Source of the DNA: Frankiales bacterium
GTDB lineage: Bacteria; Actinomycetota; Actinomycetes; Mycobacteriales; SCTD01
Length of the DNA: 55,854 nucleotides
Direction: 5' to 3'
Assembly: GCA_025465465.1 (NCBI GenBank)
Contig: JAODND010000086.1
Span: 1 to 55,854 of the forward strand
Part shown: positions 1-9,836 of the stretch, piece after piece
How the letters are laid out: the number at the start of each line of letters is the position of its first letter
How positions within the stretch are numbered: position 1 is the first letter of the stretch
Made by a program: the position numbers and the translations under genes
The notes under the pieces: generated by a model
What the model saw: only the letters and a program-made list of their open reading frames with translations
Database searches by the model: none
What the model was told of the DNA's origin: nothing

Positions 1-3
1 GAG

Positions 4-261
4 TCAGTCGCGGCGGGTGAGCACCGACGCGATGTCGGTCAGCGCCTTGGCCTGGGCCGATTCCGGTGCCAGCGCTGCGGTCGAACCGTCCCGGAAGCCG
101 AGCTCGACGCGCGGCCGGGGCGGCTCCTCGACCACCTGAGCAGGCGGCGGGGGCGGGGGCGGAACCACCGCCGCGGGCACGGCAGGGACCACTCTCGGGA
201 TCGCCGTGACGGCGGCGCCGAGGGCATGCTTGCCGACCCTCCGGCGGCGGAAGGGCCACAT
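4..261 (-). CDS. Proline-rich small protein of unknown function
   Basis: An 85-residue protein that I do not recognise. The N-terminus is basic (four arginines at 5-8), the middle is rich in Val, Ala and Pro with seven consecutive prolines at 34-40, and the C-terminus is acidic to mixed. No membrane segment or catalytic motif is visible. It starts 3 nt after the stop of the small GTPase gene on the same strand, so it is probably the last gene seen of the Roadblock/DUF4388/GTPase operon. The coding call rests on this tight spacing and on a complete ORF with typical actinobacterial codon use. A role as an adaptor tail for the GTPase would be a guess. Confidence 0.6.
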   Translation of the reverse strand: MWPFRRRRVGKHALGAAVTAIPRVVPAVPAAVVPPPPPPPAQVVEEPPRPRVELGFRDGSTAALAPESAQAKALTDIASVLTRRD

Positions 262-264
262 GGG

Positions 265-852
265 TCAGACCGACGCGGCTTCGGCGGTGGCGTCCAGGGA
301 GTCGACGACGGAGTACAGCAGCGCCAGCAGCACGGCCTTCACCGACTCGCGGTCGGTGGCGTCGCACGGGACCACAGCGACGTCCTCGTCGAGGGCGAGG
401 GCGTCGCGCACCCTGGTCTCCTCGTCGGGCGAGACGCCCTCCGAGCGGTTCAGGGCGACGACGAACGGGACGCGGGCCATCTTGCGGAACGCGGCGAGGA
501 TGCCGACGGCCTCGTCGAGGGAGTCCTGGCGCTCGGCATCGACGAGCAGGATGTAGCCGAGCATGCCCTCGCCCAGGATCTCCCACATGAAGTCGAAGCG
601 GTCCTGGCCGGGTGTGCCGAACAGATAGAGGACGAGGTCGCGGTCGATGGTGATGCGGCCGAAGTCCATGGCCACGGTCGTCTCGGCCTTGCGGGAGCGC
701 GTCGAGTCGGTGATGTCCTTCTCCGTGGACAGGACGGTGATCTCGCTGATCGTGCGGATCAGCGTGGTCTTGCCTGCGGAGAACGGTCCTGTGACCACGA
801 TCTTCACGGCAGTGCCACCGTGCTTGCGGCGGCCGGGAGTACGGGTACTCAC
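265..852 (-). CDS. Small Ras-like GTPase of the CvnD/MglA type
   Basis: A 195-residue cytoplasmic GTP-binding protein. The P-loop GPFSAGKT is at residues 22-29, the G3 switch FGTPGQDRF at about 77-85, and the G4 position reads ALNRSE in place of the usual NKxD, a common variation in the actinobacterial conservon GTPases. In Streptomyces such GTPases (CvnD) act with Roadblock proteins (CvnB) and a DUF742 protein (CvnC). Here the partner genes directly upstream encode a DUF4388 protein (3-nt gap) and a Roadblock protein. No CvnA-type histidine kinase lies next to it. Family membership is clear; its target is not. Confidence 0.88.
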   Translation of the reverse strand: MSTRTPGRRKHGGTAVKIVVTGPFSAGKTTLIRTISEITVLSTEKDITDSTRSRKAETTVAMDFGRITIDRDLVLYLFGTPGQDRFDFMWEILGEGMLGYILLVDAERQDSLDEAVGILAAFRKMARVPFVVALNRSEGVSPDEETRVRDALALDEDVAVVPCDATDRESVKAVLLALLYSVVDSLDATAEAASV

Positions 853-855
853 GAG

Positions 856-1962
856 CTACAACCCCCTCACACCGGCGATGAGCCGCAGCAGCAGGCTCTT
901 GTTCACGGACGGATCACGATCAATCAGGCCAGAGTGGCCGGGTACTGGGGCCGGTGCGGTCTCCGGCTTGAGGGCGTGGGCACCTTCGACGGCACCCACG
1001 GACGATCCCACGGGCGACCCGACGGGCGATCCCACGGAGGCGGACGCCGCGACGTGGGGCGCAACGCTGGGCTGTGACGCGATGCGCGTGACAGCGGGCA
1101 CCGGCTCCTCGGCGTACTCGGGCTGGCGGTCCGCTGCGAACGGCTCGGGACGCTCCGGGATGACCGGCTTGCGTACCTCGACGGGAGCTGCCTTCGGGAC
1201 CTCATGACCCTCGAGGGCGGCGAGCAGCTGCTGGCGCTGCAGCATCGGGTCCAGACCGTCGGGACGCTCGACGACGTGGACCAGGCCGCGCTCGGCAAGT
1301 GCGGCCAGTGCCGAGACGATGACGTACTCGCCGTTGCCGGACAGGGTGACCAGGTCACGGACGGTGCGACGGCCGTCGACGAGCGACAGCAGCGTCCACT
1401 CGTCCTTGGACAGCGACGCATCGCCGTCGGGTGCTGCGGCCATGCTGACGGGGGCGTCGACCGACGGCACCTTCTGCACCAGGGCCGGCCAGGTCTCGAG
1501 GCGGCGGCGGCCCTCGGTCACGATCTCCTCGACCTCGAGGGCAGCACCGACGTCGTCGGGGTCGGCCTCGTCCATCACGAAGGCGAACTCGCCGGCCTCC
1601 CATCGGAGCAGCTCGAACACCGCGTCCTTGGCCTGCTCGATCGCAAGCCGCTTCGCGTCGTCCTCGGGCACGCTGCCCTGCGAGAGCAGGGTCCTGCCGA
1701 GACCCTCGCCGGGGCTCTCGAGCAGCAGCTCCACGGCGTCGGCGAGGTCCTTGTCCGACACCAGCCCGGAGCCGACCATGCGACGTCCGAGCGACTGGCA
1801 GGCGGCATCGCCGCGGCCGCCCGTCACTGCGCCATCGCGCAGGTGGACGACACCGTGGTGTCCGTCACGACGCAGGTGCAACGTCCCGGTCTTCTTCGTA
1901 TAGCTCAACAGCTGGAAGATGTCCGGGAGGCTGAACGCGTCCAGCGTTCCTTCGAGCCTCAT
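856..1962 (-). CDS. DUF4388 domain protein with C-terminal winged-helix-like region
   Basis: A 368-residue protein. I place the start at the ATG at 1962, giving MRLEGTLDAFSLPDIFQLL, the usual beginning of DUF4388 proteins; an upstream extension in the same frame is Pro/Arg-rich and overlaps the Roadblock gene. Residues 1 to about 110 form the DUF4388 domain, about 170-240 resemble a winged-helix fold (SKDEWTLLSLVDGRRTV), and the tail is low-complexity with short VGSP repeats. DUF4388 proteins accompany GTPase and Roadblock signalling modules in several bacterial groups. It sits between the Roadblock gene (34-nt gap) and the GTPase gene, where a conservon would have DUF742, so it may be the module's effector or scaffold. 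That role is inference. Confidence 0.82.
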   Translation of the reverse strand: MRLEGTLDAFSLPDIFQLLSYTKKTGTLHLRRDGHHGVVHLRDGAVTGGRGDAACQSLGRRMVGSGLVSDKDLADAVELLLESPGEGLGRTLLSQGSVPEDDAKRLAIEQAKDAVFELLRWEAGEFAFVMDEADPDDVGAALEVEEIVTEGRRRLETWPALVQKVPSVDAPVSMAAAPDGDASLSKDEWTLLSLVDGRRTVRDLVTLSGNGEYVIVSALAALAERGLVHVVERPDGLDPMLQRQQLLAALEGHEVPKAAPVEVRKPVIPERPEPFAADRQPEYAEEPVPAVTRIASQPSVAPHVAASASVGSPVGSPVGSSVGAVEGAHALKPETAPAPVPGHSGLIDRDPSVNKSLLLRLIAGVRGL

Positions 1963-1996
1963 CGTCTTCTCTCGTCCGTGACGTGCGTGGGCTCGA

Positions 1997-2620
1997 TCAG
2001 GACCAGTGCGGGTTGTCACCGGGCAGTACAGAACCGCTGGGGGCATAGGAGCTCCAGGCGGGGGTCTCGCCCGTGGGCATGGCCGGCACGGGCTCAACGG
2101 GCAGCGACGGCACGGCGGACAGCAGCGGCTCAGGGGCAGCGGCGGTCTCGGCGACCGTCACCGCGAGCGGAACGGCGACCGGCGCAGCGGGCACCTCAAC
2201 GGGGAGCTCAGCGACCGTCTCGACGGGGACCTCCTGGCGGAGCACCTCGGCGACGACGGCGGCGGTACGGCGTACCTCGTACAGCATCATGCCGACCTTG
2301 GCGCCCTTGGCGGCGACGGCGACCAGGACGGCCTCGTCGTCGGCGGAGACCAGGAACACGGTGCCGGAGTCACCCTCGATGTAGACCTGCGACAGCTCGC
2401 CACGGCCGAGGCCCTGGGCGGCACGCTCACCGAGCGACAGGAGGGCGGCGCTCATCGCGGCGACCCGGTCCTCGTCCATGCTCTGCGGCAGCGCGGACGC
2501 CATCGGCAGGCCGTCGAAGGAGACGACCGCAGCCGCCTCGATCTCCGGAGTCTGCGACAGCAGGCCATGGATGGCCACGTCGAGCCGGTTCGACCGGGAT
2601 CCCGCGTGCAGGTCAGACAT
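1997..2620 (-). CDS. Roadblock/LC7 domain protein
   Basis: A 207-residue protein whose first 125 residues match the Roadblock/LC7 (MglB/CvnB) fold: a helix followed by AAVVSFDGLPMASALP, then GERAAQGLGRGELSQVYIEG and a beta strand with FLVSADDEAVLVAVAAKG. Such proteins dimerise and act as activating or regulatory partners of the small GTPase encoded two genes downstream. The remaining 80 residues are an Ala/Pro/Val-rich, probably disordered tail, which is longer than in typical CvnB proteins. It opens the three-gene module, 75 nt after aroE on the same strand, so it may have its own promoter or be read through from mltG-aroE. Confidence 0.88.
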   Translation of the reverse strand: MSDLHAGSRSNRLDVAIHGLLSQTPEIEAAAVVSFDGLPMASALPQSMDEDRVAAMSAALLSLGERAAQGLGRGELSQVYIEGDSGTVFLVSADDEAVLVAVAAKGAKVGMMLYEVRRTAAVVAEVLRQEVPVETVAELPVEVPAAPVAVPLAVTVAETAAAPEPLLSAVPSLPVEPVPAMPTGETPAWSSYAPSGSVLPGDNPHWS

Positions 2621-2695
2621 GCTGTGGCCACCTCTCGATACCGGGCACGTGCCCTTCCTTCATCCCTTCGGCGCATTCTGGGTGGCGCTTGAGGG

Positions 2696-3484
2696 TCAGG
2701 CCAGCGCCAGCCGCATCGCCTCGAGCGGAGCATTCCGGCCGGTCATGAGCTCGACCTGGGCGGCAGCCTGGTGCAGCAGCATCTGGGCGCCGCCCACCAC
2801 GGTGGCACCGGCAGCGAGGTACGCCTGGGCCAGCGGGGTGGGCCACGGGGCGTACACGACGTCCAGCAGCGGCACGTCAGCCGACGGATCGCTCCCGAAC
2901 CCGTCGAGTGCCCCGGCGGGGACGGTGCTGACCACCAGCTGCGGCCAGCGGTCCTCCAGCTCGAGCGGATGCAGCTCGCCGTACCGCAGTTCGACCCCCA
3001 TCGCGGCGGCCACCGGCTCGAGCGCCTTGGCCCGCTGCTCGCTGCGGGCGAGCACCCGCACCTGGTGGCAGCCGAGGTCGTGCAGCGCCACCACAGCGCT
3101 GGCTGCCGTGGCGCCGGCGCCGATCAGCGCGGCCCGCTCGATCCTTTCGACGCCGGCCTCACGCAGCGCGGCCACCATGCCGTGGACGTCGGTGTTGTGC
3201 CCGTGCCGCTCGCCGTCGCGCAGCAGCACGGTGTTCGCGGCTCCGGTGATCTCGACCAGCCGGGTGCGCTCGTGCAGCAGCGGCAGGACCTCCTGCTTGA
3301 GGGGCATCGTGAGGCTGAGCCCGACCCACTCACGCCCGAGGGTGCGCACGAACTCCTCGAGCCCACCTGCAGCGACCTCGATCGCGTCGTACTGCCAGTC
3401 GAGGCCGAGCGCGGCATAAGCAGCCCGGTGCAGCGCCGGGGACAGCGAGTGCGCGATCGGCGCCCCGAGGACCGCAGCCCTCAT
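2696..3484 (-). CDS. aroE: Shikimate dehydrogenase
   Basis: This enzyme reduces 3-dehydroshikimate to shikimate with NADPH in the chorismate pathway. The protein is 262 residues, about the usual length. The N-terminal substrate domain shows LGAPIAHSLSPALHRAAY and the SLTMPLKQEV segment with the catalytic lysine. A GHNTDVHGM motif provides the conserved Asp, and ALIGAGATAASAV is the nucleotide-binding glycine loop. Its ATG abuts the stop codon of mltG directly, so the two are co-transcribed. The ruvX-mltG-aroE order is common in actinobacteria. Confidence 0.95.
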   Translation of the reverse strand: MRAAVLGAPIAHSLSPALHRAAYAALGLDWQYDAIEVAAGGLEEFVRTLGREWVGLSLTMPLKQEVLPLLHERTRLVEITGAANTVLLRDGERHGHNTDVHGMVAALREAGVERIERAALIGAGATAASAVVALHDLGCHQVRVLARSEQRAKALEPVAAAMGVELRYGELHPLELEDRWPQLVVSTVPAGALDGFGSDPSADVPLLDVVYAPWPTPLAQAYLAAGATVVGGAQMLLHQAAAQVELMTGRNAPLEAMRLALA

Positions 3485-4540
3485 CTAGTACACGCCGTCC
3501 CGCTGGGCCTTCGCCTTCGCGGTGAGGAAGGCGTTGTAGTCGCTGGTGAACAGGCTGTGGCCCGCCTTGTCGATGGTGACGAAGTACAGCCAGTTCCCCG
3601 CCGCGGGGTGCAGCGCGGCGGTGAGCGCGGCCTCGCCGGGCGAGTCGATCGGGGTCGGGGGCAGCCCGTCGTGCCGGTAGGTGTTGTACGGGGAGGCGCT
3701 GCTGATGTCCTCGTTGCTGAGCCGGGCCTTCCGCTCCGCGAGGACGTAGTTGAGGGTCGAGTCGAGCTGCAGCCGCATCCCCTTGGCAAGCCGGTTGAGG
3801 ACGACTCGGGCAACCTTCGCGCGGTCGGCGGGCTGGGCCGTCTCCTTCTCGATGATGCTGGCCACGATCACCACGTCGTACGCCGTGAGGTGGACCGCTG
3901 TCGCGCCGGTGTCGAGGCTGAGGCCGCCCGCCACCTCGGAGTACTTCTCGGTCATCATCCGGAGCGCGTCGACCGCCGCCGTACCCGGCTCCACGTCGTA
4001 GGTGGCCGGGAACAGGAACCCTTCCGGCTTGTTGCCGGCATAGCTCGGCAGCCCGAGGACGGCGGGATTGCCGAGGGCCGCGACCAGGTCGGCACGGGGC
4101 AGCTCGGTGTCCTTGACGAGGCGGTCGACCACGCTCGCCAGCGGCGTCCCCTCCGGGATGGTGACCCGGCCGCGCCTGCGGTGCTTGCCGTCGAGCAGGA
4201 AGCCCAGCGCCTGCGAGGCAGCCATCTTCAGGTGCAGCTCGTAGAACCCCGGCTGGAGCTTGCGGTAGCCCGGGTTCGCCTTCGCAGCCTTGGTGAACGC
4301 CTTGACGCTCTTGACGACGCCGCCGTCGAGGAGGGTCTGGCCGACGGTGCGGGCGCTGTCGCCGCTGTGCACCTGGACGACCGCCGTCCCGCTGCCGGCG
4401 CCGCTGTAGTCGGGGGCACCGAACGCGGCGTCGTAGACGTACCTCCCGCCGAGGCCGAGGCCGGCGACGAGAGCGAGGACGACGACCGCGACGACGGTCA
4501 GGCCCACGGGCTTGGGCAGGCGCTTGCTCGGCGTGGACAT
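3485..4540 (-). CDS. mltG: Endolytic murein transglycosylase MltG (YceG-like)
   Basis: A membrane-anchored lytic transglycosylase that cleaves nascent peptidoglycan strands near the membrane and is thought to set or end glycan chain growth. The 351-residue protein has a short cytoplasmic N-terminus, one transmembrane helix at about 13-35 (VGLTVVAVVVLALVAGLGLG), a LysM-like region, and the catalytic YceG domain containing ASIIEKETAQPADRAKVARV with the catalytic glutamate, then VVLNRLAKGMRLQLDSTLNY. It lies 11 nt after ruvX and abuts aroE. Confidence 0.95.
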   Translation of the reverse strand: MSTPSKRLPKPVGLTVVAVVVLALVAGLGLGGRYVYDAAFGAPDYSGAGSGTAVVQVHSGDSARTVGQTLLDGGVVKSVKAFTKAAKANPGYRKLQPGFYELHLKMAASQALGFLLDGKHRRRGRVTIPEGTPLASVVDRLVKDTELPRADLVAALGNPAVLGLPSYAGNKPEGFLFPATYDVEPGTAAVDALRMMTEKYSEVAGGLSLDTGATAVHLTAYDVVIVASIIEKETAQPADRAKVARVVLNRLAKGMRLQLDSTLNYVLAERKARLSNEDISSASPYNTYRHDGLPPTPIDSPGEAALTAALHPAAGNWLYFVTIDKAGHSLFTSDYNAFLTAKAKAQRDGVY

Positions 4541-4551
4541 CGCTACCGATC

Positions 4552-4983
4552 TTAGTGGCGGTCCAGATAGCCCTGGAGCAGGGCGACGGCCGCCGCCTGG
4601 TCGATCAGCTTGCGGTCAGCCTTCCTGCCCGACGCGCGCAGGGCCGCGGTCGCCGTGACGGTCGTGAGCCGCTCGTCGACGAGCTCGACAGGCAGGTCGG
4701 TCTCGAGGGCAGTCACCCAGTCCCGGGCCATGTCGGCACTGGCACTCGCACTCGTCCCCGACAGGCTCGTGGGGAGGCCGACCACGAGCTGCACCGCCCC
4801 GCGCTCGGCGCAGATCTCCAGGACCCGCGCATGCCCCGGCGCGGGCACGGTCTCGACGGGGCTGGCGAGGATCCGATGCGGGTCGCTGGCGGCCACCCCG
4901 ACCCTGACCGTCCCGACATCCACCCCCACCACCACCCCCCGGGGGCCGTCGATGTGGACATATGGGGTCGCTGGGTCAGTCAT
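4552..4983 (-). CDS. ruvX: RuvX/YqgF family Holliday-junction resolvase-like nuclease
   Basis: An RNase H-fold protein of 143 residues. It shows VDVGTVRVGVAASDP (catalytic Asp), the VVGLPTSLSG turn, LVDERLTTV (catalytic Glu) and KADRKLIDQAAAVALLQ (second Asp) in the usual order. The family takes part in rRNA 5' processing or junction resolution. The start is uncertain: the ATG at 4983 has no evident Shine-Dalgarno sequence and lies in the loop of a strong inverted repeat (4951-5005). Downstream GTG codons near 4935-4929, preceded by a G-rich stretch, would give the shorter N-terminus usual for the family. It follows alaS by 37 nt. Confidence 0.9.
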   Translation of the reverse strand: MTDPATPYVHIDGPRGVVVGVDVGTVRVGVAASDPHRILASPVETVPAPGHARVLEICAERGAVQLVVGLPTSLSGTSASASADMARDWVTALETDLPVELVDERLTTVTATAALRASGRKADRKLIDQAAAVALLQGYLDRH

Positions 4984-5005
4984 GGGCAGCCCATATGTTC
5001 ACATC
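4951..5005 (-). terminator. Inverted repeat between alaS and ruvX, possible terminator or leader hairpin
   Basis: Two 16-bp arms, 4951-4966 (GATGTGGACATATGGG) and 4990-5005 (CCCATATGTTCACATC), pair at 15 of 16 positions around a 23-nt loop, with weaker pairing continuing outward to about 4947 and 5010. It begins 15 nt after the alaS stop. The annotated ruvX ATG is in the loop. There is no T-run, so it may be an attenuating hairpin, a processing site or a binding site rather than a canonical terminator. Confidence 0.55.
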
Positions 5006-5020
5006 CACGGGGCGTGGGGG

Positions 5021-7670
<2,650 letters not shown>

Positions 7671-7681
<11 letters not shown>

Positions 7682-7898
7682 CGTCGTCCAGCCCGAGCCC
7701 CTGACGGAGCTCCTGCTCCCGCTCGGCCATGCCCTCGCGGACCTCCGCGCCGAACTGCCGGATCGCGTCGCTGAGGTTGTCCAGCGCGCCGCCGACCAGC
7801 TTCGGCGGCGTCAGCTTCTCCGCCGTCTGCGTGATCTTGCGGACGAGGAGGACGCCCGCGGTCGCGCCGAGGGCGATGTAGAACAGTCGTCTCGTCAT
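7671..7898 (-). CDS. Small DUF6167-like protein
   Basis: A 75-residue protein with an N-terminal hydrophobic segment (about 4-20, [17 protein letters not shown]), followed by an amphipathic helical region and an acidic end (GLGLDDDAV). It resembles DUF6167, a small family often found between the DUF948 gene and alaS in actinobacteria. The function is unknown. Its ATG overlaps the DUF948 stop by 4 nt (ATGA) and its own end overlaps alaS by 11 nt, so translation of all three is probably coupled. Confidence 0.8.
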
Positions 7899-8311
7899 TT
7901 CTTGCGCGTCGCCTTCTTCTCGGCCTTGATCTCCGACTTCACGCGCTTCTCGATGTCGGCCGCGTTGCGCTTGCCCGCGGCCCGGCGTACCCCGTACGAG
8001 AAGGCGGCGACCTTCACCACCGGGCTGCCCAGGGTTGCCGAGAACAGGCTGGTCAGCGCCGACACGTTGGAGGTGATCGACTGGACGTTGGACGTGATGG
8101 CGTCCACCCTGACCAGCTCGTCGTTGACGTGGCCCACGCTCGTCGTCACCTCACCGAGCAGCGGCATCGTGCTCGCGGTGAGCTCGCTCACGGTCTTGGT
8201 GAGGGCGTCGACCGTCCGGCTCAGCCGGATGAAGACGTATGTCAGACCGATCATCGCCAGGGCGAAGAAGATCGCGAAGATCAGGCTGGCCAGGTCCCCG
8301 GCGTTGATCAC
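7895..8311 (-). CDS. DUF948 single-pass membrane protein
   Basis: A 138-residue protein with a transmembrane helix near the N-terminus (about 7-29, [20 protein letters not shown]), a heptad-like region of Val, Leu and Thr typical of DUF948 ([20 protein letters not shown]), and a Lys-rich tail. DUF948 proteins resemble a piece of methyl-accepting chemotaxis proteins, but their role is unknown. It sits between rarA (4-nt overlap) and the DUF6167-like gene (4-nt overlap). Confidence 0.88.
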   Translation of the reverse strand: MINAGDLASLIFAIFFALAMIGLTYVFIRLSRTVDALTKTVSELTASTMPLLGEVTTSVGHVNDELVRVDAITSNVQSITSNVSALTSLFSATLGSPVVKVAAFSYGVRRAAGKRNAADIEKRVKSEIKAEKKATRKK

Positions 8312-9663
8312 GTGCTCTCCTTGTTGTCTGTGCGTGGTCGGAAGCCCTGCGTGACGTCCTCGGCCACGACCTCGCGGTCCCCGCGCAGCACCTCGCGCAA
8401 GCCCGCGAGCCGCTCCTTGGCAACGCGCTCGACTCCCAGGTCGCCAGGGAGGTAGTACTCCCGACCGACCACCGGGTCGGGCGCGTACTGCTGTGCGACG
8501 ACCCGCCCCGGGTGGTCGTGAGGGTAGCGGTAGCCCGTGTGCCCCAGCTTCTGACTTCCGCCGTAGTGCGCGTCCCGCAGATGAGCAGGCACCGTGCCGG
8601 TCAGTCCGCGCTGGACGTCAGCCTGGGCGGCGCCGATCGCGGCGATCACCGCGTTGGACTTCGGGGCGAGCGCCAGGTGGATGGTGGCCTGGGCCAGGTT
8701 GATCCGCGCCTCAGGCATCCCGATGAGCTCGAGCGCCTGCGCCGCGGCCACCGCGGTCTGCAGCGCGGACGGGTCGGCCATCCCGATGTCCTCGCTCGCA
8801 TGGACCACCAGCCGGCGCGCGATGAAGCGCGGGTCCTCCCCCGCCTCGATCATCCGGGCGAGGTAGTGCAGCGCCGCGTCGACGTCGGACCCGCGGATGC
8901 TCTTGATGAAGGCGCTCACGACGTCGTAGTGCTGGTCGCCGTCCCGGTCGTAGCGGACGGCGATCCGGTCCACGGCGCGCTCGAGCACCTCCACGGTGAT
9001 GTGCGCGTCCCCGGCCGCCTCCAGGGCGGTCAGGGCCCGGCGGGCGTCGCCTCCGGCGAGCCGCTTCACGAAGTCCAAGGCGTCGTCGTCGATGGTCGCG
9101 TGCAGGTCGCGCTCGAGCGCCCGGCGCACCACCGTCTCGATGTCGTCGTCGGTGAGGGGCTGCAGCGTGAGCAGCAGCGAGCGGGACAGCAGCGGGCCGA
9201 TGATGCTGAAGAACGGGTTCTCCGTCGTCGCGGCGACCAACGTGACCCAGCGGTTCTCGACGCTGGGGAGCAGCGCGTCCTGCTGGGTCTTGGAGAAGCG
9301 GTGGACCTCGTCGACGAACAGCACGGTCTGGGCGCCGGTCTCCCCCAGCGCACGCTTGGCCTCCTCGACGACCTGCCTGACGTCCTTCACGCCGGCCGTG
9401 ACGGCGCTCAGCTCGCGGAACCGCCGCTTCGTCTGGCTCGCGATCAGGTAGGCCAGCGTCGTCTTCCCCGTGCCGGGCGGCCCGTGCAGGATCACGCTGA
9501 GCGGCGCGTCCCCCTCGATGAGCCTGCGCAGCGGCGTCCCCGGCCCGAGCAGGTGCTGCTGCCCGACCACCTCGTCGAGGGTCTGCGGCCGCATCCGGAC
9601 CGCCAGCGGCGCCACCCGCGCGGTCGCGTCGGACTCCGCAGCGTCGAACAGGCTCGGCTCCAC
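8308..9663 (-). CDS. rarA: Replication-associated recombination protein RarA (MgsA)
   Basis: A AAA+ clamp-loader-like ATPase of 451 residues that acts at stalled replication forks. The Walker A motif is GPPGTGKTT, Walker B is [10 protein letters not shown], and the sensor region is [15 protein letters not shown]. The family-specific C-terminal helical tetramerisation domain follows, with YRYPHDHPG near the end. It is the first gene of the rarA-DUF948-DUF6167-alaS run; a 173-bp divergent region separates it from the secreted protein gene at 9837. Confidence 0.96.
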   Translation of the reverse strand: MEPSLFDAAESDATARVAPLAVRMRPQTLDEVVGQQHLLGPGTPLRRLIEGDAPLSVILHGPPGTGKTTLAYLIASQTKRRFRELSAVTAGVKDVRQVVEEAKRALGETGAQTVLFVDEVHRFSKTQQDALLPSVENRWVTLVAATTENPFFSIIGPLLSRSLLLTLQPLTDDDIETVVRRALERDLHATIDDDALDFVKRLAGGDARRALTALEAAGDAHITVEVLERAVDRIAVRYDRDGDQHYDVVSAFIKSIRGSDVDAALHYLARMIEAGEDPRFIARRLVVHASEDIGMADPSALQTAVAAAQALELIGMPEARINLAQATIHLALAPKSNAVIAAIGAAQADVQRGLTGTVPAHLRDAHYGGSQKLGHTGYRYPHDHPGRVVAQQYAPDPVVGREYYLPGDLGVERVAKERLAGLREVLRGDREVVAEDVTQGFRPRTDNKEST

Positions 9664-9685
9664 GCGTGTGACCCTACGTCTGCCA

Positions 9686-9791
9686 GGGGGTCCCTCCCCT
9701 TCTTCACGTCCTCGCGCCCCGCCCGGTCACCAGCTGAGCGTGCAGAGCCGCCCGTCAGGCCGCCCGGGCGTCAAGAAGTGGAGGGACCCCC
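9686..9791. repeat. Long imperfect inverted repeat in the rarA / secreted-protein divergent region
   Basis: Arms of 25 bp at 9686-9710 and 9767-9791 are inverted copies matching at 22 of 25 positions (core TCCCTCCCCTTCTTCACGTC at 9691-9710). The 56-bp interior is GC-rich with no ORF. It lies between two divergent genes, so it could be a shared operator or the ends of a small relic element. Confidence 0.6.
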
Positions 9792-9836
9792 CTCCCGGTC
9801 GGCAGGAAGAGGGGCACATACGGCGAAAGGGATGCT

